Assembly: GCA_011390755.1 (NCBI GenBank)
Contig: JAABRU010000070.1
Location: 1 to 32,069 of the forward strand
Direction of reading: 5' to 3'
DNA length: 32,069 nucleotides
Origin: Desulfobacteraceae bacterium
Lineage (GTDB): Bacteria; Desulfobacterota; Desulfobacteria; Desulfobacterales; Desulfococcaceae
This document shows positions 1 to 7,960 of this stretch, in pieces. Below the pieces are notes generated by a model that saw nothing but the letters and a program-made list of their open reading frames with translations, was not told where the DNA came from and did not search any database. The position numbers and the translations under genes were made by a program. How positions within the stretch are numbered: position 1 is the stretch's first letter; each line of letters opens with the position of its first letter.

Positions 1-352
1 TAACTCCTGACACCTGACACCTGACTCCCAACTCCCAACACCTGACACCCAACTCCCAACGCCTAACTCCTGACACCTGACACCTGACACCTGACTCCCA
101 ACTCCCAACGCCTAACTCCTGACACCTGACACCTGACTCCCAACTCCCAACACCTGACACCCAACTCCCAACGCCTAACTCCTGACACCTGACACCTGAC
201 ACCTGACTCCCAACTCCCAACGCCTAACTCCTGACACCTGACACCTGACTCCCAACTCCCAACACCTGACACCCAACTCCCAACGCCTAACTCCTGACAC
301 CTGACACCTGACACCTGACTCCCAACTCCCAACGCCTAACTCCTGACACCTT
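1..352. repeat. Heptamer tandem repeat array (STRR-like) with 112-bp higher-order period
   Basis: The whole stretch is built from degenerate 7-bp words such as TGACACC, TGACTCC, CAACTCC, CAACACC, CAACGCC and TAACTCC. Nine words make a 63-bp unit (1-63, 113-175, 225-287) and seven words make a 49-bp unit (64-112, 176-224, 288-336). They alternate strictly, giving three identical 112-bp copies and the start of a fourth. The array is open at the left edge, so its full length is unknown. Its right end runs into the stop codon of the hydrolase gene. Heptameric short tandemly repeated repetitive sequences are known from cyanobacteria, and this is the same type of structure. Open frames across it are a by-product of the repeat. 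Confidence 0.95.
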
Positions 353-932
353 CCCGGATACATTGTGCAAATTCTTTCATCATTCCCGGTTCCTGCTTCA
401 GTTCTTTCCGCAGTCTGTATGTCAGTTCCAGCTGAATGCCTTTTCCCGATTGTCCCCGGTTACACAGATTCCGGGGATGGCAGGCAGAAAACTGTATTTC
501 CGGGGGGCGGACAGAAAACCCCTTTGCAAAAAGTGATTCTTCTATGGAAGAGATAAGGGAATCTGCCAGACCGCCCACCATGACATAGGATGCGGATTTT
601 TCACCCATACCGTGAACCGTCAGCACGGTACGGACACGGGATACCGCCTGCAAAGCAAGCGGCTCGTCAAAACAATGGGAAGTAATATGCAGTATCCGGT
701 TTCCGGATGCTTTTATGCCCAGGAATGCATAAAAGGCAAAATCAGGTTCTGCAATTTCCTGTGCGACTGCAGCGGTAAAAAATTCAATCCCGCCCCCGTG
801 GGGAGCCATCACCAGAACATCGGAATCCCGGGAAATATAAAGGATGCGGTAATCCCTTCCCTGCCGGTGTTCCCGGCCCAGCTGTTCAAAATTGGAATAA
901 GTATCCGGCAATTCGGAATCCGCCCCGGACAT
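336..932 (-). CDS. Poly-gamma-glutamate hydrolase family protein (DUF867/PghP-like)
   Basis: This 198-residue protein resembles the phage-type poly-gamma-glutamate hydrolase family, which are zinc enzymes related to carboxypeptidases. Family-typical stretches are APHGGGIE (residues 43-50, likely metal-binding His and Glu), ITSHCFDEP (83-91), VHGMGEKS (106-113) and NLCNRG..GKGIQLEL (155-170). The ATG at 932 is chosen because it falls one base after the stop of the upstream gene; a TTG at 941 is an alternative. It is the last gene of a dapB-cobS-cobD run and is probably co-transcribed with it. Its last codons (GVRS and a TAG stop) are supplied by the heptamer repeat array, so the original C-terminus may have been replaced. 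The true substrate is unknown; chromosomal members need not act on polyglutamate. Confidence 0.8.
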   Translation of the reverse strand: MSGADSELPDTYSNFEQLGREHRQGRDYRILYISRDSDVLVMAPHGGGIEFFTAAVAQEIAEPDFAFYAFLGIKASGNRILHITSHCFDEPLALQAVSRVRTVLTVHGMGEKSASYVMVGGLADSLISSIEESLFAKGFSVRPPEIQFSACHPRNLCNRGQSGKGIQLELTYRLRKELKQEPGMMKEFAQCIREGVRS

Positions 933-933
933 C

Positions 934-2007
934 TCAGGCAAAAGCCGAGAGTTTTTCCAGAAGCATCCGGTTGCTTTCTTCTGTTTTTAAAGATATCCGG
1001 ATGAAACGGTCTGAAAGCCCGCGGAAATTGGCACAGTTGCGGATAAGGATTTTTTCTGCGGCCAGTGCAGCGCAAATCTGTCCGGAATTATGCCCGCCCT
1101 TGAGTTCTGCCAGAATAAAAGAAGTGCAGCCCGGAAACAGCCGCATATGGGAAGCATGGGACATAAAGGTGCAGAATCTTTTTCTTTCCACAGACAGGTA
1201 TTCCCGGCTCCGGCCGATAAAGGCATCGGTGATTTCTCCATGGTTCATGAGCCAGATGACGGTATGCAATGCCGGATTGCTGAGGGACCAGGGCAGACTG
1301 TAATGCCGCATTTTCGCTATCAGCTTTTCCGGTCCGATCAGAAAACCGATCCGCAGACCTGGAACCCGGAAAATCTTGGACATGGAATGCAGAACAAGAA
1401 CATTGGAAAGACCTGAATGAAGCAGACTGTGTTCCTCTCCTTCCGGAACAAAGGGAAGATAGGATTCATCAATAATAAAACGGGTGTCCGGATGTCTGCG
1501 GCAGAGTGCCAGCAGTTCCTCCCCCGGGATCAGACTGCCGGTGGGGTTATTCGGATTGCAGATAAAAACCGTGTCAGCCCCTGCAGACTGACGGGATATT
1601 TTTTGCAGATCCGGCCGGAATTCATTTTCCCTGTCCGCGGTAATAAAATCACAAAGGGCACCGTGCATGGCACATGCATCCTCATAATCGGCATAGGTCG
1701 GGCCGACAATGAGAGCCTGTTTTGTCCGGAGGGCCAGGGGCAGGAAATAGATAAACTGGGTGCTTCCGTTTCCGGCCAGCACATTCCGGGGAGACAATCC
1801 GTGTTTCCGGCAGAAAGACTGCACGGCACTGCAGGCATCGGCTTCCGGCAGGGCCTGAATCAGATGCACATTTTCCCGGAGATATTCCCGGAGCCCCGGA
1901 GGCGGCCCCAGAGGATTTACATTGCTGCTCATATCCCTTATTTCAGCCGGATCACAACGCAATTCTTCCGCCAGGCGGTAAATATTTCCGCCATGTCCCT
2001 GAATCAT
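934..2007 (-). CDS. cobD: Threonine-phosphate decarboxylase-like PLP aminotransferase (CobD/CobC, HisC fold)
   Basis: A 357-residue class I/II PLP-dependent enzyme. It has the cofactor motifs NPNNPTG (151-157), DESY (180-183) and HSMSK with the probable Schiff-base lysine K211, followed by a conserved arginine stretch RVPGLRIG. The N-terminus HGGNIYRLAEE is typical of L-threonine-O-3-phosphate decarboxylases, which make the aminopropanol linker of cobalamin, rather than of HisC. The ATG at 2007 overlaps the stop of cobS (ATGA) and is preceded by AGGAGGAAG, a strong ribosome binding site. Location beside cobS supports the cobalamin role. A histidinol-phosphate aminotransferase is the alternative. 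The hydrolase gene follows after one base. Confidence 0.82.
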   Translation of the reverse strand: MIQGHGGNIYRLAEELRCDPAEIRDMSSNVNPLGPPPGLREYLRENVHLIQALPEADACSAVQSFCRKHGLSPRNVLAGNGSTQFIYFLPLALRTKQALIVGPTYADYEDACAMHGALCDFITADRENEFRPDLQKISRQSAGADTVFICNPNNPTGSLIPGEELLALCRRHPDTRFIIDESYLPFVPEGEEHSLLHSGLSNVLVLHSMSKIFRVPGLRIGFLIGPEKLIAKMRHYSLPWSLSNPALHTVIWLMNHGEITDAFIGRSREYLSVERKRFCTFMSHASHMRLFPGCTSFILAELKGGHNSGQICAALAAEKILIRNCANFRGLSDRFIRISLKTEESNRMLLEKLSAFA

Positions 2008-2732
2008 ATTCTTCCTCCTGCTGCGACTGCCAGAAACAGTGCGGCTTCGGTAATTTCTGTCATGGCCCCCAGCATATCCCCGGTGATGCAGCCCATACGT
2101 TTCTGGTAAAAACACAGCAGTGCGGCAACAATGCAGACAAAAACAAGGTTCAGCAGCAGCCCCCGCCATCCGCAGAAGAGGGACAGAAAAAGCGGAATAA
2201 GCAGTCCGGAAAATTCTGCCCATTTTATTTTTTCCGCAAACAGGGCATGACCGGTTCCGCCGCCGGGCCTGCCGTAGGGCAGAAACCGGAACCCGAAGAG
2301 CATTCCCCCCCGTGCATATGCGGGGATGATCAGCAGAAACAGGCTGCGGTGAGAATCCAATCCGGCAATGGCTGACCACTTGACAGTCAAAGTGCAGAAA
2401 ACTGTCACAAGGGCCATTGCCCCGATCCGGCTGTCTTTCATAATTTCCAGGGCTTTTTCCCGGGACCTGTTCCCGTAAAGTCCGTCCGCTGTATCTCCCA
2501 GACCGTCTGCATGAAATGCCCCGGTAATCCAGACAAGAAATACCATGTCCAGCACCGAAACAATCTGCCGCTGCCAGATTAGCCCTGCCAGGCAGTCAAA
2601 TACTGCCAGCAATCCCCCCAGCAGCAGACCGGCAAGGGGAAAAAAGCGGAGCATGGCGGAAGGGGCAAATGTTCCGGGCCTGCCAAAGGGTAATATCGTG
2701 ATAAACTGCAGGGCAGATATAAATCCTTTCAA
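2004..2732 (-). CDS. cobS: Adenosylcobinamide-GDP ribazoletransferase (cobalamin synthase)
   Basis: A 242-residue multi-pass membrane protein that joins adenosylcobinamide-GDP to alpha-ribazole (or its phosphate) in the last steps of cobalamin assembly. The diagnostic signature HADGLGDTADG is at residues 74-84, followed by REKALEIMKDSRIGAMA. Several hydrophobic segments span the rest of the chain, for example 30-50, 57-73 and 110-140. The N-terminus ALQFITILP is typical of CobS. The length matches the family (about 245-260). The start lies 3 bp after the dapB stop, and the stop overlaps the start of the cobD-like gene, so the genes are translationally linked. Confidence 0.92.
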   Translation of the reverse strand: MKGFISALQFITILPFGRPGTFAPSAMLRFFPLAGLLLGGLLAVFDCLAGLIWQRQIVSVLDMVFLVWITGAFHADGLGDTADGLYGNRSREKALEIMKDSRIGAMALVTVFCTLTVKWSAIAGLDSHRSLFLLIIPAYARGGMLFGFRFLPYGRPGGGTGHALFAEKIKWAEFSGLLIPLFLSLFCGWRGLLLNLVFVCIVAALLCFYQKRMGCITGDMLGAMTEITEAALFLAVAAGGRI

Positions 2733-2735
2733 ATG

Positions 2736-3566
2736 TCAGACCTTTTTTAATACATCAATCATAGAAAAAACACGGCCCCTCACACCGTTTTCCAGCTTTT
2801 TTACCAGAAAAAGCACGGCATCCACAGTTCCTTTGACATAAATATCCCGGCCGTTGACATTGTGCGTAAAAGAAAATTTCACTGTGCCGTCATCGGAAAG
2901 CAGGGTATAGGTGTGCCAGGCATGACCGCCGAGCCGGGAGGCGGGAATGCCCCACTCTTTTTCCTGTACATCCGGATCCCGTTCTTTGACAATATCTTCA
3001 GTGGAAAAATCACAGCCCAGGCGATTGAAATAGGATACCATGGCTTTGGCCGTCCCGCTGGTATCAGCCTTTCCCTGCTGGTGACTTTCCCGGATTTCCA
3101 GGGAATATCCTTCAAAAAGTCCGGGAAAATGCGCTGCCGCATATTCCATCATGGCCTGAAATCCCACAATCTGCTTGGCCATATTCGGTGCAATGACGGC
3201 AGAAACAGAGGATTTTTCCACTATATCCGAAAGCATTTTTCTGTCTCCTCCGGTAGTTCCCATGACAAAAGGCAGCCCGTGGCGGCAGTAAAAATCTGCA
3301 TTACTGTTTACGGCCGCGGGATGTGTAAAATCAATGCTGATGAAAAATCCGTATTGTTCCCGGATCCCCCGTATCTGATCTTCTCTCTGATCCGGCCGGA
3401 TAAGGCGGATCCGCATCTGTCCGGACATGAATTCCCGCTCCGTAATTTCCGGGCCTGTCAGTGAACAGGGAAGCAGAAAAAACCGTTCATCCCGGCGGAT
3501 ATGCCGGACAAGCTGTACTGCCACATTACCGGGGACACCGTTGACCATAATATTTACGCGGTCCAT
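2736..3566 (-). CDS. dapB: 4-hydroxy-tetrahydrodipicolinate reductase, plant-type
   Basis: A 276-residue cytoplasmic reductase of the diaminopimelate/lysine pathway. It has a glycine-rich nucleotide-binding start (NGVPGNVA, residues 9-16), IDFTHPAAV (78-86), GTTG (103-106) and APNMA (126-130). The substrate-binding segment reads ESHQQGKADTSGTA (160-173), with a His-Gln in place of the His-His of E. coli DapB; this matches the plant-type branch of the family. The ATG at 3566 is chosen over one 36 bp upstream because GGAGGG stands 5 bp before it. It heads a run with cobS, cobD and the hydrolase, an odd partnership of lysine and cobalamin genes. A terminator-like hairpin lies just upstream. Confidence 0.88.
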   Translation of the reverse strand: MDRVNIMVNGVPGNVAVQLVRHIRRDERFFLLPCSLTGPEITEREFMSGQMRIRLIRPDQREDQIRGIREQYGFFISIDFTHPAAVNSNADFYCRHGLPFVMGTTGGDRKMLSDIVEKSSVSAVIAPNMAKQIVGFQAMMEYAAAHFPGLFEGYSLEIRESHQQGKADTSGTAKAMVSYFNRLGCDFSTEDIVKERDPDVQEKEWGIPASRLGGHAWHTYTLLSDDGTVKFSFTHNVNGRDIYVKGTVDAVLFLVKKLENGVRGRVFSMIDVLKKV

Positions 3567-3600
3567 ATTCCCTCCGAAATCCTTTTGAAAAAATGAGTTC

Positions 3601-3639
3601 AAAAAAGGAAAAAGCCCCGCCTTTACAGACAGAGCTTTT
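3601..3639 (-). terminator. Probable rho-independent terminator between rplQ and dapB
   Basis: On the minus strand AAAAGCTC pairs with GGGCTTTT (8 bp with one G-T pair, 14-nt loop) and is followed by a T-rich run. It lies downstream of rplQ and of the inserted element, and about 35 nt upstream of the dapB start, so it could end the ribosomal superoperon or act as an attenuator for the dapB run. The stem is weak-to-moderate. Confidence 0.45.
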
Positions 3640-3697
3640 AGAATACCGTTTCCGGCAGATACACATGTATCAGAAATTATGATGCAGTCCGGTCCGT

Positions 3698-3861
3698 CCT
3701 AAATTGAGCGGTTTTTTTCAGATAAACCGGCTGAATGTCCGGTAAGCGGAACTTTGCCTGTTTTACGCTTTTCACCCGGCGGGTGAAGAGCCGGAAACTG
3801 CTGAGCCCCTGATATTTCCGGCCGGAAATCATTTTCAGGTCTGAGAACCGCTCAATTTAGG
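3698..3861. mobile_element. 164-bp MITE-like inverted-repeat element at the rplQ 3' end
   Basis: The two ends are perfect inverted repeats of 16 bp (CCTAAATTGAGCGGTT and its complement at 3846-3861). The element is flanked on both sides by TCCGT (3693-3697 and 3862-3866), which fits a 5-bp target-site duplication. The interior has no coding capacity, so it is a non-autonomous element. Its right end enters rplQ and supplies the TGA stop codon. The transposase that moves it is not in the window. Confidence 0.85.
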
Positions 3862-4562
3862 TCCGTGTCTGCTTTGGATGCATCCGCTGCTTTTTCCTCT
3901 GTTTCTGCAACTGTATCAGCAACACTCTCATCTGCGGCCGCTTCGTTTTTCTGTGCCAATCCGTCCCCTGCGGCCGCTTCGTTTTTCTGTGCCAATCCGT
4001 CCCCTGCGGCCGCCTCGCTTTTCTGTGCCAATCCGTCCCCTGCGGCCGCCTCGCTTTTCTGTGCCAATCCGTCCCCTGCAGCAGATTCTGCCTGCAGTGC
4101 CGAATCTGTTTCGGTTCCGGTTTCCTGTTTTTCTGCAGCGGCTTCCTGTTTACCGGCAATCAGACTTTCTTTTTTCACCGTTTTCTTTGCAGGACTTTTG
4201 CCTTTTTCCGGTGCAATCAGTTCTATCAGGGATATGGGAGCCGCATCACCCGGCCGTCTGCCCAGTTTTACAATGCGTGTATATCCCCCGGACACACTGC
4301 CGTAACGCTCCTGAGCTTCTGCGAAAAGCTTATATACAACCTTCTTTTCTCTGACAATCGCAAGAGCCTGCCGAAGGGCATGGAGATCACCCCGTTTGGC
4401 CAGTGTGACCAGGTGATCTGCCCATTCTCTCAGGGCTTTTGCCTTGGTATCTGTCGTCCGGATTCGCTCATATTTGAACAATGAAGTCACCATGTTGCGA
4501 AACATGGCTTTTCGATGACTGCTGTTCCGCCCTAATTTAACCCCCGCTTTTCGATGTCTCAT
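3852..4562 (-). CDS. rplQ: Large ribosomal subunit protein L17 with long repetitive C-terminal extension
   Basis: Residues 1 to about 117 are a canonical L17 ([20 protein letters not shown] through SLIELI). A further stretch of about 119 residues follows, rich in Ala, Glu, Lys and Gln. It includes four tandem 12-residue repeats of the type [12 protein letters not shown], encoded by four near-identical 36-bp units at 3934-4077. Typical L17 proteins are 115-130 residues, so this one is nearly doubled. The extension is predicted to be disordered and mildly acidic. The last residues (DLN and stop) are encoded by an inserted inverted-repeat element. It is the last gene of the superoperon, 6 bp after rpoA. 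Confidence 0.95.
   Translation of the reverse strand: MRHRKAGVKLGRNSSHRKAMFRNMVTSLFKYERIRTTDTKAKALREWADHLVTLAKRGDLHALRQALAIVREKKVVYKLFAEAQERYGSVSGGYTRIVKLGRRPGDAAPISLIELIAPEKGKSPAKKTVKKESLIAGKQEAAAEKQETGTETDSALQAESAAGDGLAQKSEAAAGDGLAQKSEAAAGDGLAQKNEAAAGDGLAQKNEAAADESVADTVAETEEKAADASKADTDLN
3934..4077 (-). repeat. Four in-frame 36-bp tandem repeats inside rplQ
   Basis: Units at 3934-3969, 3970-4005, 4006-4041 and 4042-4077 differ only at a few positions (cttcgttt versus cctcgctt). They encode 12-residue repeats alternating Ser-Glu and Asn-Glu at the boundary. The near identity at DNA level points to recent slippage expansion, and the unit length keeps the frame. Confidence 0.95.
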
Positions 4563-4568
4563 AGAATG

Positions 4569-5588
4569 TTACTCCCCTTCTTCCGCGTCTTCTTCAGGAG
4601 CCACAAATCCCTCAAGCTTCATCCCAAGAGAAAGACCCATCTCGGCTAAGACTTCCTTAATCTCATTCAAAGATTTTCTTCCGAAATTCTTGGTCTTAAG
4701 CATTTCTGCCTCGGTTTTGGCCACCAACTGATATATTTTCAGTATATTCGCATTTTTCAGACAGTTGGCACTTCGCACCGAAAGTTCGAGCTCTTCAACG
4801 CTTCTGTAAAGATTTTCGTTAAATTTTGGTTTCTGCTGGTCTTCGGATTTTTTGTCCGGTTCCGGCTCTGCTTCTTCATCAAAAGTGATGAAGAGCGTCA
4901 TTTGTTCCTTTAATATTTTCGATGCATAGGCAACCGCATCTTCAGGTCGGACACTGCCGTCAGTCCATACTTCCAAAGTCAGTTTGTCATAGTCCGTCCG
5001 CTGCCCGACACGGGCATTTCCGACTACATAACTCACTTTTTTTATAGGAGAAAACACAGCATCAACAGCTATGGTTCCGACGGGTGCATCATCATCTTTA
5101 TTGGCTTCGGATAAAGCATATCCCTTTCCCACTTTGACCTGCATATCCATATTGAGAGATGCATTCTCTTTCAGTGTGGCGATATGCTGCTCCGGATTCA
5201 GTATAACAACACTGCCGTCATCACTGACAATATCTCCGGCACATGCTTTTTTCTCCCCGGAGACCTGCAGTCTTACGGTTTTTGTCTCAGCATCCTCTAC
5301 CCTGAGACGAACCTCTTTCAGATTCAGTATAATTTCGGAAACATCCTCAAATACGCCAGGGATAACACTGAATTCATGCATGATTCTGTCAAATTTCACG
5401 GATACGATAGCCGCACCGTACAGAGAAGAAAGTATTATCCTGCGTAAAGAGTTTCCGATTGTGATACCGAATCCCCGTTCAAGAGGTTCACAAACGAACT
5501 TTCCATATGAAGGTGTGCTGCTGACCTGAACTTTTTCCGGCTTAATGATCTCCCGCCAGTTCATGTACATGAGTTCATTTGATGACAT
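4569..5588 (-). CDS. rpoA: DNA-directed RNA polymerase subunit alpha
   Basis: A 339-residue alpha subunit. The N-terminal assembly domain (about 1-235) contains [29 protein letters not shown] sequence and the C-terminal domain (about 255-325) contains [17 protein letters not shown] and [21 protein letters not shown]. The domains are joined by an acidic linker ([17 protein letters not shown]). Length is normal for the family. It is in the usual alpha-operon place between rpsD (89 bp gap) and rplQ (6 bp gap). The C-terminal domain would contact activators and UP elements. Confidence 0.98.
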   Translation of the reverse strand: MSSNELMYMNWREIIKPEKVQVSSTPSYGKFVCEPLERGFGITIGNSLRRIILSSLYGAAIVSVKFDRIMHEFSVIPGVFEDVSEIILNLKEVRLRVEDAETKTVRLQVSGEKKACAGDIVSDDGSVVILNPEQHIATLKENASLNMDMQVKVGKGYALSEANKDDDAPVGTIAVDAVFSPIKKVSYVVGNARVGQRTDYDKLTLEVWTDGSVRPEDAVAYASKILKEQMTLFITFDEEAEPEPDKKSEDQQKPKFNENLYRSVEELELSVRSANCLKNANILKIYQLVAKTEAEMLKTKNFGRKSLNEIKEVLAEMGLSLGMKLEGFVAPEEDAEEGE

Positions 5589-5677
5589 TATTTTTTACTC
5601 CTGATCAGAAGATGTCCGAGCAGCCCCATAAGGCTTTATGATAATCAACAAGATGCAAAAACAATAAATATATTTCG

Positions 5678-6307
5678 CTACTTGGAATAAAGCTCCACAA
5701 TAAGCTGCTCCTGCATCGGCATGGTCAGGTCTTCCCGCACAGGAAAAGTCTTCACACTACCCTTCATATTCTCTTTATCCAGTTCCAGCCACTGCGGAAC
5801 CCCTCTTCTGACAACAGCATCCATTGCATCCGACAGTGCCTGTATATTCCGGCTTTTTTCCCGTAATTCCACCACATCCCCCGGTTTGACCAGGTAGGAG
5901 GGAATATTCACCTTTCCTCCGTTGACCAGAAAATGCTGATGACGGACAAAATGACGGCCCTGGGTCCGGGAATTTACAAATCCCATGCGGTAAACCACAT
6001 TATCCAACCGCCGCTCCAGCAATATCAGAAGATTGTTACCGGTGATGCCTTTCTGCCGGTCGGCCCGTTTAAAAAACAGGCGGAACTGCTTTTCCCCGAG
6101 TCCGTACATCCGCTTGACTTTCTGTTTTTCACGAAGCTGGATTCCGTAATCCGATATCTTACTGCGGCGACGCTGTCCGTGCTGCCCGGGGGGATAACCG
6201 CGCCGGTCAAAAGCACATTTGTCAGAATAACAACGATCACCTTTTAAAAATAATTTCAGGTTTTCCCGCCGGCATAATCTGCAGACTGCTCCTCTGTATC
6301 GTGCCAA
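5678..6307 (-). CDS. rpsD: Small ribosomal subunit protein S4, zinc-binding (C+) form
   Basis: A 209-residue S4 that nucleates 30S assembly on 16S rRNA. The N-terminus [16 protein letters not shown] carries cysteines C9, C12, C26 and C31, the zinc-binding C+ form. An S4 RNA-binding domain follows ([20 protein letters not shown] and [20 protein letters not shown] type sequence). It lies 18 bp after rpsK. In E. coli S4 represses the alpha operon by binding an rpsM leader; no similar leader is evident here. Confidence 0.98.
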   Translation of the reverse strand: MARYRGAVCRLCRRENLKLFLKGDRCYSDKCAFDRRGYPPGQHGQRRRSKISDYGIQLREKQKVKRMYGLGEKQFRLFFKRADRQKGITGNNLLILLERRLDNVVYRMGFVNSRTQGRHFVRHQHFLVNGGKVNIPSYLVKPGDVVELREKSRNIQALSDAMDAVVRRGVPQWLELDKENMKGSVKTFPVREDLTMPMQEQLIVELYSK

Positions 6308-6325
6308 ATCTCCTCCTTATCCTAA

Positions 6326-6712
6326 CTATACTCTTCGTCGTTTGGGCGGACGGCATCCGTTGTGGGGAATGGGTGTCACATCCCTGATTTTGAGAACATT
6401 GAATCCCGCTGCCTGCAATGAACGCAGTGCGGATTCCCGACCGGCACCCGGCCCTTTCACAAATACTTCCACATTCCGCATACCATGCTCCATTGCTTTT
6501 TTTGCGGCATCCTCCGCAGCCAGCTGCGCGGCAAAAGGCGTACTTTTTCTGGAGCCTTTGAATCCCTGAGAGCCTGCACTTGACCAGGAGACAATATTGC
6601 CTGCCGGATCTGTAACAGTAACGATCGTATTGTTGAAGGTTGACTGAATATGCACAACACCGTTCGGGATATTCTTCTTTTCTTTCTTTTTAGTACGGGT
6701 TTTTCTGGGCAT
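6326..6712 (-). CDS. rpsK: Small ribosomal subunit protein S11
   Basis: A 128-residue S11 that forms part of the 30S platform. Family motifs include [38 protein letters not shown] and the C-terminal [18 protein letters not shown]. Length is normal. The basic start [18 protein letters not shown] supports the ATG at 6712. It is separated from rpsM by an unusually long 221-bp gap. Confidence 0.98.
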   Translation of the reverse strand: MPRKTRTKKKEKKNIPNGVVHIQSTFNNTIVTVTDPAGNIVSWSSAGSQGFKGSRKSTPFAAQLAAEDAAKKAMEHGMRNVEVFVKGPGAGRESALRSLQAAGFNVLKIRDVTPIPHNGCRPPKRRRV

Positions 6713-6933
6713 ACTGTATTACATCCCTTTACGCTTGAAGTATCACTTCCGTTAATATTTCGGAGATTCTTTAGACAAAGGCTCGGTAATTTTTTCCGAC
6801 GTACAGGGCATAAATGCATAACTGTCTGAAATAATTAAATACGGATATTCCGTATTCATTTCATAAACTGCTGAAATGATTCAGACCGAATTTTTTACCG
6901 AACTGTAGTTTTAAAGAATCGGACCGTTTTTAT
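6713..6933. other. 221-bp rpsM-rpsK intercistronic gap with nested inverted repeats
   Basis: No gene is visible. The gap contains a perfect 8-bp hairpin, AATACGGA-TAT-TCCGTATT (6838-6856). It sits within a wider inverted pair, GTCTGAA and TTCAGAC (about 6823-6885). The sequence is AT-rich and unlike the heptamer arrays elsewhere. It could be an old small inserted element or an RNA-processing structure. Confidence 0.5.
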
Positions 6934-7317
6934 CTATTTCTTTTTTGCTGCGCTTTTTTTCTTTACCGCAGATCTTCTGGGGCCCTTCCGTGTTCTGGCA
7001 TTGGTAGAGGTACGCTGCCCGCGGACCGGAAGAGATTTCCGATGTCTTAGCCCCCGGTAGCAGCCGAGATCCATCAAACGCTTGATATTCATGGATACTT
7101 CGGTACGAAGTTCGCCTTCCACTTTATATTCGCTGTCAATTACTTTACGAATATCATTGATCTGACCTTCTGTAAGATCATCGGTTTTGATATCCGGATC
7201 AATATTCAACTGCTGAAGAATACGCTTCGACGTTGACAGACCGATTCCGTAAATATAGGTTAAGCCGACCTCAATCCGCTTCCGCCTCGGTAAATCCACA
7301 CCCGAAATTCTTGCCAA
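6934..7317 (-). CDS. rpsM: Small ribosomal subunit protein S13
   Basis: A 127-residue S13 at the top of the 30S head, contacting the P-site tRNA through its C-terminal tail. It begins [30 protein letters not shown] and ends in the basic tail [26 protein letters not shown], slightly longer and more lysine-rich than usual. It follows rpmJ by 12 bp, the standard order of the alpha operon. Confidence 0.98.
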   Translation of the reverse strand: MARISGVDLPRRKRIEVGLTYIYGIGLSTSKRILQQLNIDPDIKTDDLTEGQINDIRKVIDSEYKVEGELRTEVSMNIKRLMDLGCYRGLRHRKSLPVRGQRTSTNARTRKGPRRSAVKKKSAAKKK

Positions 7318-7329
7318 AGTTCGCCTCCT

Positions 7330-7443
7330 CTATCCCTGTCGCTGTTTATGGCGTTTATTCTGGCAGATAACCCGGATAACGCCTTTTCTGCGTACAATTT
7401 TACATTTACTGCAAATTTTTTTTACAGATGCCCTGACTTTCAT
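7330..7443 (-). CDS. rpmJ: Large ribosomal subunit protein L36, zinc-binding form
   Basis: A 37-residue L36, [19 protein letters not shown] and so on. The zinc ligands C11, C14, C27 and H32 are all present (C+ form). The ATG at 7443 gives the usual length; an upstream in-frame ATG at 7542 would add 33 residues unlike the family. It lies 12 bp before rpsM and 195 bp after infA. Confidence 0.96.
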   Translation of the reverse strand: MKVRASVKKICSKCKIVRRKGVIRVICQNKRHKQRQG

Positions 7444-7638
7444 TACACCGCTCCTGTTATGGATTATGCATCCCCGATACATTATGGGGGAAAATGTAAT
7501 TGATGATTCAAAAAAATCTTTCCTGAGCCTTCGGAAAAACATTTTGCCGCGTCCGCCCGGAAGATGCTGACGGTGTCAGCATGTTTTGCCGGAAGACGAT
7601 AAGGTCTGTAATGTTTTCCGGCATGGCTGCCGGCCGGA
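7444..7638. other. 195-bp infA-rpmJ gap with a short hairpin
   Basis: No gene is seen. There is one clear hairpin, ATGCTGAC-GGT-GTCAGCAT (7564-7582), with no T-run positioned for termination. Otherwise nothing is recognisable; this is the usual place where little or no spacer is expected. Confidence 0.5.
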
Positions 7639-7857
7639 TTATTTTGACCGGTAGGTAATCCTGCCGCGCGTGAGATCATAGGGTGAAAGTTCTACTGTCA
7701 CTGTATCTCCCGGCAGGATGCGGATAAAGTGCATCCGCATCTTTCCGGAAATGTGCGCGAGCACCTGATGCCCGTTTTCCAGTTCCACCTTGAACATTGC
7801 ATTGGGCAGTGTTTCCAATACTGTGCCCTGTACTTTTATTGCTTCCTCTTTTGCCAT
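7639..7857 (-). CDS. infA: Translation initiation factor IF-1
   Basis: A 72-residue OB-fold protein that occupies the A site of the 30S subunit during initiation. It contains [39 protein letters not shown] and [18 protein letters not shown], all typical. Length is standard. It directly follows secY (103 bp gap). The methionine aminopeptidase gene that commonly lies between secY and infA is missing here. Confidence 0.98.
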   Translation of the reverse strand: MAKEEAIKVQGTVLETLPNAMFKVELENGHQVLAHISGKMRMHFIRILPGDTVTVELSPYDLTRGRITYRSK

Positions 7858-7960
7858 TTTCTATGTTTCCTGTCCAGATAAATAAAAGGATCTGCCGGAT
7901 ATATTCATTTATACCGGGTATAATTTCCAAAGGCCCGGCATCTGTATTTCTCCGGTTTTT

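Noticed and set aside
63..363. Open reading frames of 62-89 codons across the left array
   Set aside because: They are translations of the heptamer repeat with no start signal or protein family.
3567..3700. Lysine riboswitch upstream of dapB
   Set aside because: The leader between the element and dapB is only about 130 bp and shows no L-box core; only a simple terminator-like hairpin is visible.
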